The position numbers and the translations under genes were made by a program. Shown here piece after piece: positions 1 through 7,643 of a stretch of DNA of 64,000 nt. The stretch is from NCBI RefSeq assembly GCF_024137025.1, contig NZ_JAMYJR010000013.1, positions 372,001 to 436,000 on the forward strand, given 5' to 3'. Position 1 is the stretch's first letter. The number at the start of each line of letters is the position of its first letter. The notes below the pieces were generated by a model, which was not told where the DNA came from, did not search any database, and worked only from the letters and a program-made list of their open reading frames with translations. The DNA comes from Paractinoplanes aksuensis (lineage in GTDB: Bacteria; Actinomycetota; Actinomycetes; Mycobacteriales; Micromonosporaceae).

Positions 1-720
1 GCGGGCGATCAGGTCTTGCATCGCGTCCAGCGACAGGCCCAGGACAGTGCCGATGCCCAGGCCGTCGGGGAGGGCCGGAGGTGCCTTCTTGGTGTGGAAG
101 CGCTGGCGGATGTCCTCGACCCACTGCGGGGTCGCGGTGGCGCGGACGGGGCTGGCCGGCTCTTGCGTCGCCCGCGGGGCCTGCAGGGAGACGGCGATCG
201 TCAGGTCGGCCCCGGAGGCCGCGGTGGGCTCGATCGGGACCGGGTTGAGCAGGCCGCCGTCGGCGAGCAGGCGGCCGTCGACGACCACGGGCGTGATGAC
301 GCCGGGGATCGCGATGGACGCCCGGACCGCCGTACGTAATAAGCCTTTTTGGAACCAGACTTCGCGGCGCGCCTCGATGTCGGTGGCCACTGCCGTGTAC
401 GGAATCGGCAGGTTCTCGATTTCTATGTCGGTCAGGAATTCGTTCAGGTGGGTGATGAGGCGGGTGGCGCCGATCGCGCCGGCGGCGGCCCATTTGGGAT
501 CGAGCAGGCGCAGGACGTCGCGTTGTTTGAGCGATACGGCCCAGTCGCGGAAGTCTTTGAGGCGGCCCGCGGCCATGACGCCGCCGACCAGGGCGCCCAT
601 CGAGGAGCCGGCGACCGCGCTGATCTCGAAGCCTCGTTCTTCGAGCACCTCGATGGCGCCGATGTGCGCGAAACCCCGCGCGCCACCGGAGCCCAGGGCC
701 AGCGCCACCCGCCGTGACAT
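1..720 (-). CDS. Patatin-like phospholipase (3' end outside window)
   Basis: Reads leftwards from an ATG at 720 and runs off the window edge after 240 codons without a stop, so it is partial at its C-terminus. The patatin lipase signature is complete. An oxyanion-hole loop GSGGARG lies at residues 10-16, the nucleophile elbow GSSMG at 38-42 puts the catalytic Ser at 40, and a DGG motif places the catalytic Asp at about 154. This dyad hydrolyses acyl esters of phospholipids or related lipids. I see no signal peptide or membrane segment, so a cytosolic or peripheral enzyme of the RssA/YchK type is likely. It shares orientation with the ATPase gene upstream but is 9 bp from it. Co-transcription is possible, though the family is a common stand-alone housekeeping gene. 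Confidence 0.9.
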   Translation of the reverse strand, partial: MSRRVALALGSGGARGFAHIGAIEVLEERGFEISAVAGSSMGALVGGVMAAGRLKDFRDWAVSLKQRDVLRLLDPKWAAAGAIGATRLITHLNEFLTDIEIENLPIPYTAVATDIEARREVWFQKGLLRTAVRASIAIPGVITPVVVDGRLLADGGLLNPVPIEPTAASGADLTIAVSLQAPRATQEPASPVRATATPQWVEDIRQRFHTKKAPPALPDGLGIGTVLGLSLDAMQDLIAR

Positions 721-729
721 GCCCCGATG

Positions 730-3700
730 CTAACGGAGGGCCCGGGCCAGAACCTCCTCGTCGGTGAGCGGGGAGCTCGGATGATAGGAAAGACACATCG
801 GCGTACGGATCTTCTCGGGCGCCGATCCCTCGAGCGCGATATAGAACTCGCCCGATGTGAGGGCGCCCACGTCGGGCACGTCGCCGCCCTTCGCCTTGGC
901 CATTTCGCGGGCCGCCTCGACCTGGGCCGGAACGGTCAGCCGGCCGAAGAAATGGGTGGCCGCGTTGCCGGGGATGCGGTTGTGCAGGTTCTTCGGGGCC
1001 TGGGTGGCGAAGAGCAGGCCGAGCCCGTATTTGCGGGCCTGGGAGGCCAGCGCCAGCGTGCTCTGCGTGCAGGCGGTCATCGCACCGGACGGAGCGAAAT
1101 CCTGCGCTTCGTCCATCACCAGCAGGCCTAGCAACGGCCTTTCACGGGCCGGATTCTTCTTGATCCAGGCGAACAGGCTCATCTGCAATTGGTTGACGAA
1201 ACTCTGCCGGGCCTTGTTCGAGCGCAGGCCCATCATGCTGATCACCGAGATCCGGGCGTTCCGGCCGGGGGAGGGGGTCAGCAGCGTTCCGGGATCGGCC
1301 GGTGCGCCCGTTCCCCCGAACAGCGGGTCGTTGTCCATGGCCGCGGTCAAGGCCTGAGCCACGTCGGACGCGAGCTTTCCAGCGTCGCGCAATTGGCTGA
1401 CTCCGTCGGGGAAATCCGCGAGCACGTCGATCAGCCCGCGCATACTTCCACCGCCTCGGCGACCGTAGTGTTCGACCGCTTTCCGCAATACCGCAGCCCC
1501 GGCCTGAGCCCGCATGGTCCGCCCGATCAGATTCGCCCGCGGCGCCAGAGCGGCCACCGCGGAATCGACCGCCTCGCCGAATTCGTCCGGGTCGTCGAGC
1601 ACGGCCGCGAAGTCGGGCAACGGCTGGAAACTCAACGGCCGTCCCGCTTCCCGCCGCGGCGTCCACACGACGACCTCGGTGCCGGCATGGTAATCCCGCG
1701 CCCGTTCGAGGTCCGAGACCGCCCATTTATCCGGTGGGTAAGGCCATTCGTCACCCAGCCGGGCCAAGTCGTTGTTCGGATCCAGCACGATCGCCGACAC
1801 CCCGAGCAGCGCACATTCCTCGATCAGCCGCCGAATCAGCACGGTCTTGCCCGAACCCGACGCGGCAAAGATCGCCGCATGCTTGCGAAGAGCTTCCAGA
1901 CTCAGAGGTACGGAATTCTGGTCGCCCGACATTCCCGCCGTGAACCCGGCTCCATCTTCCCGCCTCGGCGTGACCTGCTCGCCCTCCACGGCTTCGGCCA
2001 GCGCCTCCTTGAACAGCGAAAGCTGCTCGGTCGGCCGGTATTTGACGAGCCACGCGTGCAACTCGTTCGGATTCTCCTCCCGCAGATCCCGCAGCGCCGT
2101 CAGAATCCGCAGGTCCTCGTCCTCGATGGACAGCGTCATCCCGCCGTCGCGCCGCACCTCGCCCAGAATCTCCTGGGTCCGCGCCGACGACGAATACCCC
2201 GCGTTCCGAATGAGGAAGAGCTTCCGCTTGTCCACCCCCGGACTCAGGCCCGCCGCGGTCCGTGCCCGCCGCATCCGGCTCAGCACCGCGTTCCCGTGAT
2301 GGGTGTCGCTGATGGCCCGGAACGACCAGTGCATCTGATCCTCGGTCCGCGTCTGGTCGGGCGAATTCTCGCGCTCCTCCTCCGTACGCTCATCCAGTTC
2401 CCGCCGCAGCCGCGCATGCAGATCCGGCCGGGAACTCGGCGGCGGATCCACGCTGAACGCCGCCCCCCGATCCCCGCGCTCGACGATCCACGCGTGCAAC
2501 CCGGCCGACAACAGCTCCGGAAACGCGGAGTCCTCGGTGTCGTGCTCCAACGGCGACGTCACATCGGCATCCCGCTTGAGTTGCTCGTACCGGGCCTCGA
2601 TGCGGGCCAGCGCCTCGTCCGGCACCACCGGCGCCGTGATCGACGGCGCCACCTCCCGTGTCTCGACCGACGCGTCCTCGAGCCGGACCAGCTCGCGCAC
2701 CTCACCCGCGATGAGACAGGCCCGCACATGCCGGTCGATCACCACGAGCAGCCGCCGCGGCGTGTAGTTGATCGCCTCGATCAGCGCCCCGGGCCGCACC
2801 GGCCAGGTCGGATAGGGCGGGGTGAACCCGATGTCGGCGTACCGCGAGGCGAACCGCTTCTCGAGGATCAGCCGCGCGATCTCCACCGTCCGGATGCCCT
2901 GCAGCGACGGGCAGCGCCGGAACCGGTCGGGGAACGACGCCGTGGCCTTGTCCTCGATCTGCTCCCACGTCGAGGTCAGGGTGGCGACCACCGTCACCGT
3001 CCGCCGGGTCACCTCCCGCAGGTCGCTGAGGCCGGCCGCGATGTTGATCAGCGGCTCCGCCTTCTGCGCCTCGAGCGCCAGATCCTCGCGCACCGCCATC
3101 TGAGCGATGGCCGTGTCGATCTGGTCGAAGGCGATCACCGAGGGCCCGGTCAGAGCCAAGAGCCACGAGATTTCCCGTACGACGTCCTGTGGCTTGTGCC
3201 GGCGGCGGATTCCCCACGCCCGGAGCGCGTCCGTGATCGGCTCGCCGTCGAAGTAGCTGTCCGCCACGTCCTGCTGGTCCTCGTCGTCCGAGGCCCGCAG
3301 GGCCAGCGCGCGCAGGGTGTCCCGGCATTCGTGGGCGACAAAACTGTCGTACGCGCTGAGCCCTTCGGCAAAGGCGTCGAGCGCCTCGCGCGTCAGCTCC
3401 TTGTCGCCCATGACCGCGCGCCGGGCCGGCCGCGGCGCCCCGATCTTGGACGACAACCGGCGCAGCAGCAGCCGTAGCTGGCTCTCGCTGCCCGGCACGG
3501 TCCGGGTCAGCCCGCTCAGCAGGAAGATCAGCACGCCGTCCCAGAACGTCCGCCCGTCGAGCAGACCGATCAGGAAGAAGTACCCGCCCTGCTGCTGAAC
3601 CTGCTCGCGCACCCAGCCCAGCAGGTGTGTCTTGCCCGAGCCGTGCCGACCCTCCAGCACCAGCCCGATCGGGTTCGCGTCGGGGCTGAACCCGGCCTCG

Positions 3701-3840
3701 GCCAGGCTGTCGAGCACGTCGCGGACCACCGCCGGGTGCAGCCCGTCGACGTGGAACGGCGAGGGCCGCCACACGTCGTCGGCGGCCTGCGCCCAGCTGA
3801 AGCGCAGCGCGGCCAGGGCGGCCCGTTCCTCCTCGGTCAT
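730..3840 (-). CDS. Large double P-loop ATPase, HerA/FtsK-like C-terminal half
   Basis: 1036 residues with two separate NTPase modules. The first has Walker A GRHGSGKT at 64-71 and a Walker B-like VIAFDQID near 235, resembling an AAA/ORC-type ATPase. A charged, poorly conserved middle section follows (about 380-600). The second module has Walker A ASGSGKT near 660 and Walker B LLVMDEAQDF near 905, with a late ATQ-containing segment typical of HerA/VirB4/FtsK DNA-pumping ATPases. Its ATG overlaps the stop of the winged-helix gene upstream by 4 bp, so the two are translationally coupled. Large ATPases paired with a small wHTH protein are common in anti-phage and plasmid-conflict loci. By inference this is the motor of such a module. 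The exact family is not recognised. BrxC/PglY-like or other HerA-associated systems are alternatives. Confidence 0.8.
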   Translation of the reverse strand: MTEEERAALAALRFSWAQAADDVWRPSPFHVDGLHPAVVRDVLDSLAEAGFSPDANPIGLVLEGRHGSGKTHLLGWVREQVQQQGGYFFLIGLLDGRTFWDGVLIFLLSGLTRTVPGSESQLRLLLRRLSSKIGAPRPARRAVMGDKELTREALDAFAEGLSAYDSFVAHECRDTLRALALRASDDEDQQDVADSYFDGEPITDALRAWGIRRRHKPQDVVREISWLLALTGPSVIAFDQIDTAIAQMAVREDLALEAQKAEPLINIAAGLSDLREVTRRTVTVVATLTSTWEQIEDKATASFPDRFRRCPSLQGIRTVEIARLILEKRFASRYADIGFTPPYPTWPVRPGALIEAINYTPRRLLVVIDRHVRACLIAGEVRELVRLEDASVETREVAPSITAPVVPDEALARIEARYEQLKRDADVTSPLEHDTEDSAFPELLSAGLHAWIVERGDRGAAFSVDPPPSSRPDLHARLRRELDERTEEERENSPDQTRTEDQMHWSFRAISDTHHGNAVLSRMRRARTAAGLSPGVDKRKLFLIRNAGYSSSARTQEILGEVRRDGGMTLSIEDEDLRILTALRDLREENPNELHAWLVKYRPTEQLSLFKEALAEAVEGEQVTPRREDGAGFTAGMSGDQNSVPLSLEALRKHAAIFAASGSGKTVLIRRLIEECALLGVSAIVLDPNNDLARLGDEWPYPPDKWAVSDLERARDYHAGTEVVVWTPRREAGRPLSFQPLPDFAAVLDDPDEFGEAVDSAVAALAPRANLIGRTMRAQAGAAVLRKAVEHYGRRGGGSMRGLIDVLADFPDGVSQLRDAGKLASDVAQALTAAMDNDPLFGGTGAPADPGTLLTPSPGRNARISVISMMGLRSNKARQSFVNQLQMSLFAWIKKNPARERPLLGLLVMDEAQDFAPSGAMTACTQSTLALASQARKYGLGLLFATQAPKNLHNRIPGNAATHFFGRLTVPAQVEAAREMAKAKGGDVPDVGALTSGEFYIALEGSAPEKIRTPMCLSYHPSSPLTDEEVLARALR

Positions 3841-4430
3841 CGCACGCCGATCGCCAGCTTGTGCCGTTCCTCGCCGCCGATCCGCACCGCGGCGGCGCGG
3901 TCGTCATCCCCCAGGCGGTGCCGGTGCGGTTCCGGTTCCAGGCGTACGTCGTCCGAGTCGAGCAGTCGGGTCAGGGCGCGATCCTGTTCGGCGCGGGAGA
4001 CGCCGGCCAGCAGCGGCCGCAACTGGGTCAGGGTGATCCAGGCCCCCGGCTTCGCGGCCAGATCGTCGTACGCGGAACGAATTCTCTCTTCGAGCGAGGC
4101 CGGCGCTGCTGGTGAACGCACATTGTGATAGCTCAGCAGGGCGGCCCACAGGATCTTCTCGCCCAGCGACCGCTTGGTTTTCGGCGCGACGATGTCGTCG
4201 TCGATGGACAACGGCTCGTCGAGCAGTTTGGCGCCGCTTTTCGTGAGGCTGTGCCGGTAGGGGCGGCGGCTGGTGTCCGAAACGATGAGGCCGGTGCCGT
4301 TGAGGCGCATGCAGGCCGCACCGACCAGCGGGAACCCGTACACCCGATTCAATTCGGTGTTCGAAATTTCGCGGCCCTCGTTCTTCAGCAGAATCAGGAC
4401 GGCGTAGTCAGCCGAGCTCAGGTCGTGCAT
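3837..4430 (-). CDS. Winged-helix-like partner of the large ATPase
   Basis: 197 residues, no signal peptide or membrane segment. The N-terminal 75 residues (SSADYAVLILLKNEGREIS onward) look like a MarR-type winged helix: a helix, a short turn, a recognition-like helix, then a wing-like stretch with SDTSRRPYRHSLT. The C-terminal 70 residues (WITLTQLRPLLAGVSRAEQD onward, ending near IGGEERHKLAIGVR) look like a second winged-helix or adaptor fold, of a type seen beside ATPases in conflict systems. Its stop overlaps the start of the 1036-aa ATPase by 4 bp and it begins 10 bp after the STAND-like gene, so the three genes read as one operon. DNA binding or ATPase adaptor function is inferred from fold appearance only. 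No specific family is recognised. Confidence 0.7.
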   Translation of the reverse strand: MHDLSSADYAVLILLKNEGREISNTELNRVYGFPLVGAACMRLNGTGLIVSDTSRRPYRHSLTKSGAKLLDEPLSIDDDIVAPKTKRSLGEKILWAALLSYHNVRSPAAPASLEERIRSAYDDLAAKPGAWITLTQLRPLLAGVSRAEQDRALTRLLDSDDVRLEPEPHRHRLGDDDRAAAVRIGGEERHKLAIGVR

Positions 4431-4440
4431 GGGAGTCCTT

Positions 4441-6246
4441 TCAAGGGTGGACGGTCCGGCCGTCGGCGTGGAAGCCGTAGCCGTGCAGCCGGGCGAGGCG
4501 CCCCGGATCGAAACGGTCGAGGGCCATGTAGAGCGCGATGAGCCGGTCGGCCGCCCCCGCGGTGCCGGCGTTCAGCTCGGCCTTGAGCCGGGTCTCGTCG
4601 CGCAATTCGAAAAGCAGCGCGCACAATTGCGGCCCAGCCTCCGGATTGCCGTCGTCGACCGCAGCCCGCAGTTCGGCCAGTTCGGCGTCGGCGCTCTCCC
4701 GGTGCTGATGAACCTTGGACACTCGGAGCTGCGCGGCCTGATCACCGGCTTGGGCCCGCGCTTCGAGCAGGTCTTTCTCGCCCCAGGCGACATACAGATC
4801 GCACAGCGCCTCGGCCGCGTAGAAGTCGCCCAGCTCCGCTCGTTTGCGAATTTCCCGTACGCAGCCCCGCGCGACGAGCAGGTCGACCAGGCGCTCGGCG
4901 GCCGGCCGGTCCCGCCGCCGGGCGCGCTGCCGCAGGTCGTCGCACTCGCCGCCGTCGAGCAGGATGTCGGCCAGCCTTTCCCGGGCCGCCGGGTCGCCGC
5001 TCAGGGCCCGCGGGCGGATCGCCTCCACCCGCTGGCGCAGTTCGCGCGTACGGGCCAATTGGTCTTGGATCTGCTCGTCACCCCAATCCGCGTCGAGCAC
5101 GTCGACCGCGTCGGCGAACCTGTCCTGCCGCACGAGCAGACCGGCCAGCCGCGACGCGGCCACCGAATCGCGGAACTCGTCGGCCAGCCGGCGCAGCGCC
5201 GCCTCGGCATAGCGGCAACGAAGCCGGGCCAGGGCGCTGTCGGCGATGTGCCACAGGTCGGGCGGTCGCTGGAGATGCGTGACCAGCGCCTGCCAGGCCT
5301 CGTGGGGCACGGGCTCGACCCGGCGGATCCCGCGCAGATGCTGGGCCAGGTAGTCGGCCACCGTGTAACCCGCGAGACGCCCCGGACGGCCCCCGTCGGC
5401 CGGGGTCAACGCGGACACCTCACCGAACTGGGGCCGGGTGGCGTGGGGGAGGGCCGCGGGCAGCCACTCGCCGGGCGAACGCACCCGCTGACGCCCGTGC
5501 AGGTAGCCGGCCATCGCCTCGACCAGCAACGACTCCGTCAACGGCGACTGCACCCCCAGCCGGTGGGCGTCGGCCGCGGCGGTGATGATGGCTTTGACGT
5601 ACGGATTGACGGGTTGCTCCCAGCACAACACGAGCGCGGGACCGCCGGCGAGGGCCTGCGTCAGCCCGATGTCGCGTGTTCGCAACGCCTGCCGGACCCG
5701 GCTGTCCCGTTCGGCGACGAGCTCCGCCGCCTGTTCCTCCAGCGGGCTCAATTCATCCGGCACGGAGACGACAGTCGCGGTTTTGACCAGGCGATGCACG
5801 TCGTCGCGCCCCGCGGTCCACGACGCGTACTGATCGGGCCAGAGCGTGCCCACCACCCAATTCCCGGCCCGGCGCAGCAACCGGATGCAGTGGGCTTCCT
5901 CGGCCCCCAGATAGCGCTGCAACTCGTCGAGCCACACGACGCTGCGGCGCGGCGGAGCACCCTTGAGAAAGAGCAACTCCGCCGCATCGGCCGGCTGCAC
6001 CAGGGCCCACCTCGGCACCAGTTCGTAGACCGCCTCGTACAGCGACCGCGTCTTCCCGGTCGACGACCCACCCACCATGACCACAAAGGCGCCCCGGTCG
6101 ACCCCGTTCACCCCGAGCGCATTACGCAACCGGAAGTCGTAGTCCCGCGGCACATAAACCGGCAGGTCGTCGTCCCCTTCATCCCCCGGAATGGCACTGT
6201 GGATCCCCAGATCCCGCGGCGGCACCTCGTCGACGCGGATGTCCAT
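4441..6246 (-). CDS. STAND-like P-loop NTPase with helical repeats
   Basis: 601 residues. I chose the ATG at 6246 because GGGAG lies just upstream; an ATG 42 bp further upstream is in frame but lacks a convincing ribosome site. A P-loop GGSSTGKT lies at 59-66 and a Walker B-like SVVWLDELQRY at 102-112, within a compact NTPase domain of about 270 residues. The rest (about 290-600) is alanine/leucine/arginine-rich and looks like short TPR- or SEL1-like helical repeats. Proteins of this look, with the same SSTGKT and WLDELQRY strings, are widespread in actinomycetes and resemble STAND signalling ATPases, in which repeats sense a trigger and the NTPase oligomerises. No effector domain is fused at either end, so a partner would have to supply it. 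It is the first gene of the three-gene minus-strand operon. Confidence 0.75.
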   Translation of the reverse strand: MDIRVDEVPPRDLGIHSAIPGDEGDDDLPVYVPRDYDFRLRNALGVNGVDRGAFVVMVGGSSTGKTRSLYEAVYELVPRWALVQPADAAELLFLKGAPPRRSVVWLDELQRYLGAEEAHCIRLLRRAGNWVVGTLWPDQYASWTAGRDDVHRLVKTATVVSVPDELSPLEEQAAELVAERDSRVRQALRTRDIGLTQALAGGPALVLCWEQPVNPYVKAIITAAADAHRLGVQSPLTESLLVEAMAGYLHGRQRVRSPGEWLPAALPHATRPQFGEVSALTPADGGRPGRLAGYTVADYLAQHLRGIRRVEPVPHEAWQALVTHLQRPPDLWHIADSALARLRCRYAEAALRRLADEFRDSVAASRLAGLLVRQDRFADAVDVLDADWGDEQIQDQLARTRELRQRVEAIRPRALSGDPAARERLADILLDGGECDDLRQRARRRDRPAAERLVDLLVARGCVREIRKRAELGDFYAAEALCDLYVAWGEKDLLEARAQAGDQAAQLRVSKVHQHRESADAELAELRAAVDDGNPEAGPQLCALLFELRDETRLKAELNAGTAGAADRLIALYMALDRFDPGRLARLHGYGFHADGRTVHP

Positions 6247-6380
6247 CGCTCTCCCACCCGTACCGTTCGCGGCGGTACGGCCAACCATCTTTCAGACTCG
6301 ATCTACCGCTTTCCTACCGCCGCTCAAAAAGCGCCGCGCCGCCGCTTCGTTGCACCGGCCGTGGCACCGTCCGTGGGAAG

Positions 6381-6788
6381 TCAGCGCCCCAGCTGCTGCT
6401 CGGCGACCCGAAGGCAGGCCCGAAGCGTTTCCACCGGTACGCGCATGGCCGAGGCCAGCACTTGGTCGGTGTTCTCGATACCCCGCGCACCGAGATCGTC
6501 CCGGATGTCGAGCAGCCCCCGGTGATAGGCGACGCCGCCGTCCGGCAGCGAGGCCAACTGGTCCTCGGTGTACCGCCGCACCATGACCTGCCGCGCCCCC
6601 ACGGCCGGCAGCCCGAAGTGCTCGGCCGACATGTCCGCCAGGTGCCGCGCCGACCGCCGAAGCGCCGCATCGTTCACCACCGGCGCCTCGATCACGAGCC
6701 GCTGCGGCCCCTCACTCGACCGCGTCCACTCAGCGAACACCCGAAGCCCCGGCTCGTGCCGCTCCAACTGGTTCGTCTCTCCGCTCAT
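6381..6788 (-). CDS. Small hypothetical protein
   Basis: 135 residues, soluble, rich in charged residues and predicted alpha/beta. I do not recognise the family. Its ATG overlaps the TGA of an upstream open frame (ATGA at 6785-6788), which shows that a coding sequence once preceded it directly. It is about 135 bp upstream of the STAND-like gene on the same strand and may be part of that transcription unit. It has no signal peptide, transmembrane segment, cysteine cluster or obvious catalytic motif. Confidence 0.55.
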   Translation of the reverse strand: MSGETNQLERHEPGLRVFAEWTRSSEGPQRLVIEAPVVNDAALRRSARHLADMSAEHFGLPAVGARQVMVRRYTEDQLASLPDGGVAYHRGLLDIRDDLGARGIENTDQVLASAMRVPVETLRACLRVAEQQLGR

Positions 6789-6916
6789 GTCGCCTGCCCC
6801 CTCGTCGTGCCACCTGGCTTCTTCCCGCTGCCCGGGGCGGGCGCCGGTTTCTCGTACTCGAAGTCGACCTGAAGTTTGATGTTGAAGGGTCCAAGCTTGA
6901 ACCCTGTCCGCGCGTG
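6785..6916 (-). pseudogene. Coding-looking C-terminal fragment, possibly trypco2-like
   Basis: An open minus-strand frame ends with a TGA at 6785 that overlaps the ATG of the next gene. Its roughly 40 codons have good coding character and include FKLGPFNIKLQVDFEYEK followed by a Pro/Gly/Lys tail. This resembles, from memory, the C-terminal beta hairpins of the trypsin-co-occurring (trypco2) domain found in actinobacterial conflict systems. There is no ATG or GTG between it and the stop of the lipoprotein gene at 6946, so it looks like the surviving 3' end of a deleted gene. The family assignment is weak. A non-ATG start is the alternative. Confidence 0.3.
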
Positions 6917-6945
6917 ACCCAGCGAGTTCGGTTGCCGCCCCCGGT

Positions 6946-7518
6946 TCACTTGAGGGCCACCTTGACGCCGCCGGAGAAGAGCGAGTCGTGCAGCTCGAGG
7001 GTGGTCAGCTTGGTGCCCTTGGGGATGTCGAAGACGAGCTTGCCCTTGGCCGTGTTGCCCGGGTTGATCTCTTCGAAAAAGACCTGCTGGTCCTCGTTGG
7101 CGTAGATCGCGGCCCCCGAGTCCACCGAGTACTCGGTGCCCTTGGCGTCGAAGGCCTTCTGCACGGAGTCGACCATCGTCTGTGCCTCCTTGCCGATGTT
7201 CTTGATCTGCACGCTGACCAGGCAGAACTGCCCCTGGGCCTTCTCGTTGAGATAGGCCGAGCCCACCTTGGCCACGCCGCACTTGACTCCCGTCACCGTG
7301 AACTGGAAGTCGCCGTCCTTGGCCGGCTGGTTCAGCCCCGGCATCGAGTCCTTCTTCTTGGCCTCGGTCTTCTTGGCCGCCGGCGCCGCCGCAGCGGGCT
7401 CGTCGGCCGCCTCGGTGGTGTCATCGCCCGCGCTGACACCACCGCAGGCCAGCAGCATGAAAACGGCGGCGCCACCGGCAATCCAGTGCCAGGCGCGGTG
7501 CTTAGGGGTGTGAGTCAT
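6946..7518 (-). CDS. Secreted lipoprotein, DUF4352-like
   Basis: 190 residues. The ATG at 7518 follows a GGAG ribosome site; an upstream in-frame start lies inside the promoter. The N-terminus is a lipoprotein signal: basic MTHTPKHRAWHW, a hydrophobic core, and lipobox LLAC with the lipidated Cys at 25. An Ala/Lys/Glu-rich spacer (about 40-60) leads to an immunoglobulin-like beta domain of about 125 residues with two further Cys. The stretch FCLVSVQIKNIGKEAQ is typical of DUF4352/telomeric-repeat-like extracellular domains. It would be anchored outside the membrane. The function of the family is unknown. It is divergent from the methylase gene across a 125-bp shared promoter region. Confidence 0.85.
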   Translation of the reverse strand: MTHTPKHRAWHWIAGGAAVFMLLACGGVSAGDDTTEAADEPAAAAPAAKKTEAKKKDSMPGLNQPAKDGDFQFTVTGVKCGVAKVGSAYLNEKAQGQFCLVSVQIKNIGKEAQTMVDSVQKAFDAKGTEYSVDSGAAIYANEDQQVFFEEINPGNTAKGKLVFDIPKGTKLTTLELHDSLFSGGVKVALK

Positions 7519-7643
7519 GGGATCTCCAACGAACGAAGAGGTTGTGTACACAGCGCTTGTCCGCTGCGACGCAGTTAATGGAAGCAGCGTCTGACAACTA
7601 TGTCAACAAGCTTCTGACGAAGCGGATGTGTACACTGCGACAC
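7519..7643. promoter_or_regulatory. Divergent promoter region with repeated TGTGTACAC sites
   Basis: This 125-bp region separates the lipoprotein (minus) and the methylase (plus). A perfect 10-bp palindrome TGTGTACACA lies at 7543-7552 and a near copy TGTGTACACT at 7627-7636. The second copy overlaps TACACT (7631-7636), which sits 8 bp before the GTG at 7644 and could be a -10 element for a leaderless mRNA. The first copy sits where a -10 for the lipoprotein would be expected. A regulator binding both could repress both promoters, and the HTH at the start of the methylase is an obvious candidate. Promoter assignment is inference; I see no strong -35. Confidence 0.5.

Noticed and set aside
1189-3477. 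762-codon open frame on the plus strand opposite the large ATPase
   Set aside because: Arg/Pro/Gly/His-rich, no family motif, exactly antisense to a gene with two clear P-loops. High GC makes antisense frames open.
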